Below, piece by piece: positions 61,550-64,000 of a stretch of 64,000 nucleotides of DNA. The notes below the pieces were generated by a model. It searched no databases. It saw only the letters and a program-made list of their open reading frames with translations, and had not been told where the DNA came from. The stretch's first letter is position 1; every line of letters starts with the position of its first letter. The translations under genes and the position numbers were made by a program. This stretch comes from Gammaproteobacteria bacterium (lineage in GTDB: Bacteria; Pseudomonadota; Gammaproteobacteria; Pseudomonadales; Azotimanducaceae), in the NCBI GenBank assembly GCA_009846005.1, contig VXYL01000100.1, positions 1 through 64,000 of the forward strand, in the 5' to 3' direction.

Positions 61550-61620
61550 TACGACCCATGGCAGGCCAGAAACCGGCATCCCGTTCACTCGGGACAAGGC
61601 GGACGTGCGAGGGACAACGA

Positions 61621-61699
61621 CCCGTAGGGGACGGGCTTGTCCCGTCCCGCAGACCCATGCGCGCGTTTGTCGCGGGCGACCACAAGGGTCTCCCCTACG
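61621..61699. repeat. Two GC-rich hairpin repeats
   Basis: GTAGGGGACGGGC...GTCCCG (61624-61649), identical over 29 bases to the copy at 53131, followed by a GGGCGACC...GGGTCTCCCCTACG element (61674-61699) like the one at 53295. They fill the 169-bp gap before the hydroxylase gene. Confidence 0.7.
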
Positions 61700-61718
61700 A
61701 GGCGATTTGCCTCGGCCC

Positions 61719-62606
61719 GTGAGTACCGAAACCCCGGCATCCCGTCTCGTTGCGCGGGTCTCCTACCCGGGTGTGATAGCCATTGCGTTCGCCGTCTTCG
61801 CGGCGATGGTCGGTGCCGGAGTGCACGTCACCATCGCTTCGTACGTCGCCGGACTAGCCGGTGCCGCACTCGTTACGCTTCACGAGTTCAAGTTCCCGTA
61901 CCGCCGCCAATGGCACCCGGGGATGACGGATGCGCGCGCCGACCTGGTGTTCATGCTCGTCGTTCAGGTCGCCCTTCCGTACCTGCTGTCGATCACCCTG
62001 GTGATCTTCCTTGCCGCGCAACTCCGCACAACGGGCATCGCCATAGACGGCATCTGGCCACACGACCTCCCGGTGGCCGCGCAAGCCGTACTGATGCTTC
62101 TCGCGGCCGACTTTCCGCGCTACTGGCTGCACCGGGCGTTCCACAAGTTGGAGTTCATGTGGCGCTACCACGCCGTGCACCACTCGCCGCACCGCCTCTA
62201 TTGGCTTAACGTGGGGCGTTTCCATCCGATCGAAAAGGCCATCCAGTTCGCCGTCGACACCCTGCCCTTCGCACTGCTCGGCGTCTCGACCGAGGTGCTC
62301 GCCGCCTACTTCGTCTTCTACGCGGTCAACGGCTTCTTCCAGCACTCCAATTGCGACGTGCGCTTAGGACCGCTCAACTACCTCGTCAGCGGTCCCGAAC
62401 TGCACAGATGGCATCACTCGGAATACGCCGAGGAGTCGGACACCAACTTCGGCAACAACCTGATCATCTGGGACCTGGTCTTCGGCACGCGATTCCTGCC
62501 CCCCGACCGCGAGGTCGGGCGCTTGGGACTCGTCAACCGCGACTACCCCTTGGGATTCCTCGCGCAGATGACCACGCCATTCGTGCCCGGTCTCGACAAG
62601 CGCTGA
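61719..62606 (+). CDS. Fatty acid hydroxylase / sterol desaturase family membrane enzyme
   Basis: 295 residues from GTG 61719 (VSTETPASRLVARVSYPG); the longer track start runs through the repeat. Four or more membrane helices and the di-iron His clusters HRAFH, HAVHHSPH and HRWHHSEY (HxxxH, HxxHH, HxxHH). These non-heme enzymes hydroxylate or desaturate lipids; bacterial members act on carotenoids, sterol-like lipids, ether lipids or acyl chains. The stop overlaps the start of the GH3-like gene (TGATG), pointing to a joint pathway. Confidence 0.92.
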   Translation: MSTETPASRLVARVSYPGVIAIAFAVFAAMVGAGVHVTIASYVAGLAGAALVTLHEFKFPYRRQWHPGMTDARADLVFMLVVQVALPYLLSITLVIFLAAQLRTTGIAIDGIWPHDLPVAAQAVLMLLAADFPRYWLHRAFHKLEFMWRYHAVHHSPHRLYWLNVGRFHPIEKAIQFAVDTLPFALLGVSTEVLAAYFVFYAVNGFFQHSNCDVRLGPLNYLVSGPELHRWHHSEYAEESDTNFGNNLIIWDLVFGTRFLPPDREVGRLGLVNRDYPLGFLAQMTTPFVPGLDKR

Positions 62607-64000
62607 TGTCGCCGCGACATCTCATCGCCAAGGCCGGGTTGGCCGCGATGCACGGCCATCGGTTCCGACGGCTGCATGCCGAGGCCAAGTCGCCGGCGCC
62701 GGCACAGCAGAGGGTCCTCTCGGAGATACTCGCAGCGAACGCGGACACCGCCTTCGGCAAGCGCCACGGATTCGACTCGATCCGCAACGCGGCCGACTAC
62801 CGACGCGCCGTCCCGGTGCAATCCTACGAGGATCTTCGTGACGACATCGAGGCGCAGGAAGCAAGCGGCGAATCCCGGCTAACCCGCGAACAACCCGTCT
62901 ACTACAACCGGACCAGCGGCACCGTCGCCGCGCCCAAGAACATCCCGGTCACAGAAAGTGGATTGAAGCGGATCCGCGGCAACCAGCAGCTTGCGGCGTA
63001 TTCGTTCTCGCGATGGCCCGGGCTCTTCGGCGGCAAAATGTTCGCGGTCACCGGCGCAGCGGTGGAAGGCCATATGCCCGGCGGCACGCCTTTCGGGTCG
63101 GCTTCGGGCCTCTTGTACCAGAACCAGCCCAAGCTGCTCCGAGCCCGCTACGTACTGCCTGCGGAACTGACCGCCATCGAGGACTACGAGGACCGCTACC
63201 TGTCGATGGCCGCGTTCGGTCTTTCCGAATCCCGCGTCACGGTGGCCGCCATGCCGAACTCCTCGACCCTGCTGCGGCTGCTCGACATCGTGAACCGGCG
63301 CGCCGACGAACTGCTGTGCACTGTCGCCGACGGCATGCTGCCGAGCGGGGTTCCGCCCGAAGTCGGCGCGGCGCTCAAGCCCCGGCCACGACGCGCGGTG
63401 GAGCTTGGCCGGATCTGGGACGCACATGGGAAGCTCAGCTACGCCGACATCTGGCCGGGGCTCACCGGGTTGGTCACCTGGACCGGCGGCAGTTGCGGCG
63501 TGGCGATCCGCAACCTGGTTCCAACGTTGACCACCGGTTGCGCAATCATCGAGTTGGGCTACGTGGCGAGCGAGGTGCACGGCACCGTCAACGTCGATCC
63601 ATGGCGCAACCTGTGCTTACCGCCCCTCGATCACACGTTTTTCGAGTTCGCACCCCGGGCCGACTGGGAGGCGGACACCGACACGGAGTTGCTGAATCTC
63701 GCCGACCTGGAGCATGGCAAGGACTACTACGTGATCGTCACGACCGCCGACGGGCTTTACCGCTACGACATGAACGACATCGTGAGGGTGAGCGGCCGCA
63801 TCCACGACACCCCGACCCTGGAGTTCCTGCAGAAGGGCAAGGGCGTCACCAGCATCACGGGCGAGAAACTCCACGAGGTGCAGGTGCTCAATGCGGTTGG
63901 CGAGGCGCTCGGAAAGACCAACGTCGAGGCGGAGTTCTTCATCGTGCTGGCGAACCCGGCAACCGCCAGCTACACGCTCTACCTCGAGCCGCGCGGGGAC
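62606..64000 (+). CDS. GH3-family acyl-adenylating (amido synthetase-like) enzyme, 3' end outside window
   Basis: Not in the ORF track because it is still open at the window edge; 465 codons are visible. It starts at ATG 62606, sharing its A with the previous stop. Begins SPRHLIAKAGLAAMHGHRF; ATP-binding motif YNRTSGTVAAPKNIPV, then GLYRYDMNDIVRV and KGVTSITGEKLHEVQV, the ANL-type motifs of GH3 proteins. In plants GH3 enzymes adenylate and conjugate hormone acids to amino acids; bacterial members are little studied and may activate fatty acids. The reverse-strand ORFs here are shadows. Confidence 0.88.
   Translation, partial: MSPRHLIAKAGLAAMHGHRFRRLHAEAKSPAPAQQRVLSEILAANADTAFGKRHGFDSIRNAADYRRAVPVQSYEDLRDDIEAQEASGESRLTREQPVYYNRTSGTVAAPKNIPVTESGLKRIRGNQQLAAYSFSRWPGLFGGKMFAVTGAAVEGHMPGGTPFGSASGLLYQNQPKLLRARYVLPAELTAIEDYEDRYLSMAAFGLSESRVTVAAMPNSSTLLRLLDIVNRRADELLCTVADGMLPSGVPPEVGAALKPRPRRAVELGRIWDAHGKLSYADIWPGLTGLVTWTGGSCGVAIRNLVPTLTTGCAIIELGYVASEVHGTVNVDPWRNLCLPPLDHTFFEFAPRADWEADTDTELLNLADLEHGKDYYVIVTTADGLYRYDMNDIVRVSGRIHDTPTLEFLQKGKGVTSITGEKLHEVQVLNAVGEALGKTNVEAEFFIVLANPATASYTLYLEPRGD

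Noticed and set aside
1-64000. tRNA/rRNA genes, CRISPR arrays, insertion sequences, prophage
   Set aside because: I looked through the intergenic gaps and protein list and saw no tRNA-like cloverleaf, regular spacer array, transposase or phage protein. A tRNAscan-SE and ISfinder run would be decisive.

Overview
This is 64 kb of gene-dense, high-GC DNA with no rRNA, tRNA, CRISPR, phage or insertion sequence that I could recognise. The gene content points to a Gram-negative proteobacterium, most likely an environmental or marine gammaproteobacterium. It has a TonB-dependent outer-membrane receptor, a TRAP transporter with a TatT lipoprotein, a periplasmic Cu/Zn superoxide dismutase, DsbA/TlpA-type thiol proteins, glutaminyl-tRNA synthetase and PdxA. 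The lineage is an inference from gene content only. Genes lie close together and many start codons overlap the preceding stop (TGATG, ATGA, GTGA, TAGTG), so translational coupling is widespread.

Layout. 0-4.4 kb: the end of a coiled-coil protein, then a BlaI-type repressor and a BlaR1-like M56 peptidase, divergent from a MacB-type ABC transporter. The peptidase carries a C-terminal domain homologous to the periplasmic domain of that transporter. 4.6-7.4 kb: TonB-dependent receptor. 7.5-14.2 kb: two tandem FG-GAP proteins (the second fused to a DsbD-alpha-like domain), a two-component system, and a convergent TlpA-like protein. 14.3-17.9 kb: glnS, a PLP dehydratase and pdxA in an overlapping operon. 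18-22.2 kb: transglutaminase-like protein, NADP oxidoreductase, GMC oxidoreductase. 22.2-33.2 kb: two pairs of ABC exporter half-transporters, one followed by a rifampicin-phosphotransferase/PEP-synthase-like enzyme. 33.3-42.9 kb: Cu/Zn SOD, then a reverse-strand run of nine closely spaced genes (TatT, DctP, DctQ, DctM, MBL hydrolase, double DsbA-fold protein, two acyl-CoA dehydrogenases, DUF523/TudS) that looks like an uptake and catabolic operon.

43.1-43.7 kb holds the observation I rate highest. It is a peroxiredoxin-like thioredoxin-fold gene interrupted by one in-frame TGA exactly where the first Cys of a CPFC active site is expected. A 17-nt hairpin with a GGU-type apex follows 14 nt downstream, so this is a strong selenocysteine candidate. 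43.9-50.7 kb: alpha/beta hydrolase, lipoprotein, fused CoA-transferase, an apparently frameshifted lipoprotein, hydratase and acyl-CoA dehydrogenase. 50.8-53.1 kb: a HicA/HicB-type toxin-antitoxin pair with an unusual fused antitoxin, divergent from a MerR regulator that has a 19-bp-spacer promoter. 53.3-57.7 kb: VOC protein and a third ABC pair, paralogous to the one at 25-29 kb. 57.8-61.5 kb: an FG-GAP/ASPIC/vanadium-haloperoxidase fusion lipoprotein. 61.7-64 kb: fatty-acid-hydroxylase-type enzyme coupled to a GH3-type acyl-adenylating enzyme that runs off the window.

A family of short GC-rich hairpin repeats (GGGACGGG-loop-CCCGTCCC with a CCGTAGGGG flank) recurs in at least six intergenic places. 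All functions are read from motifs and family resemblance by eye; no database search was run.
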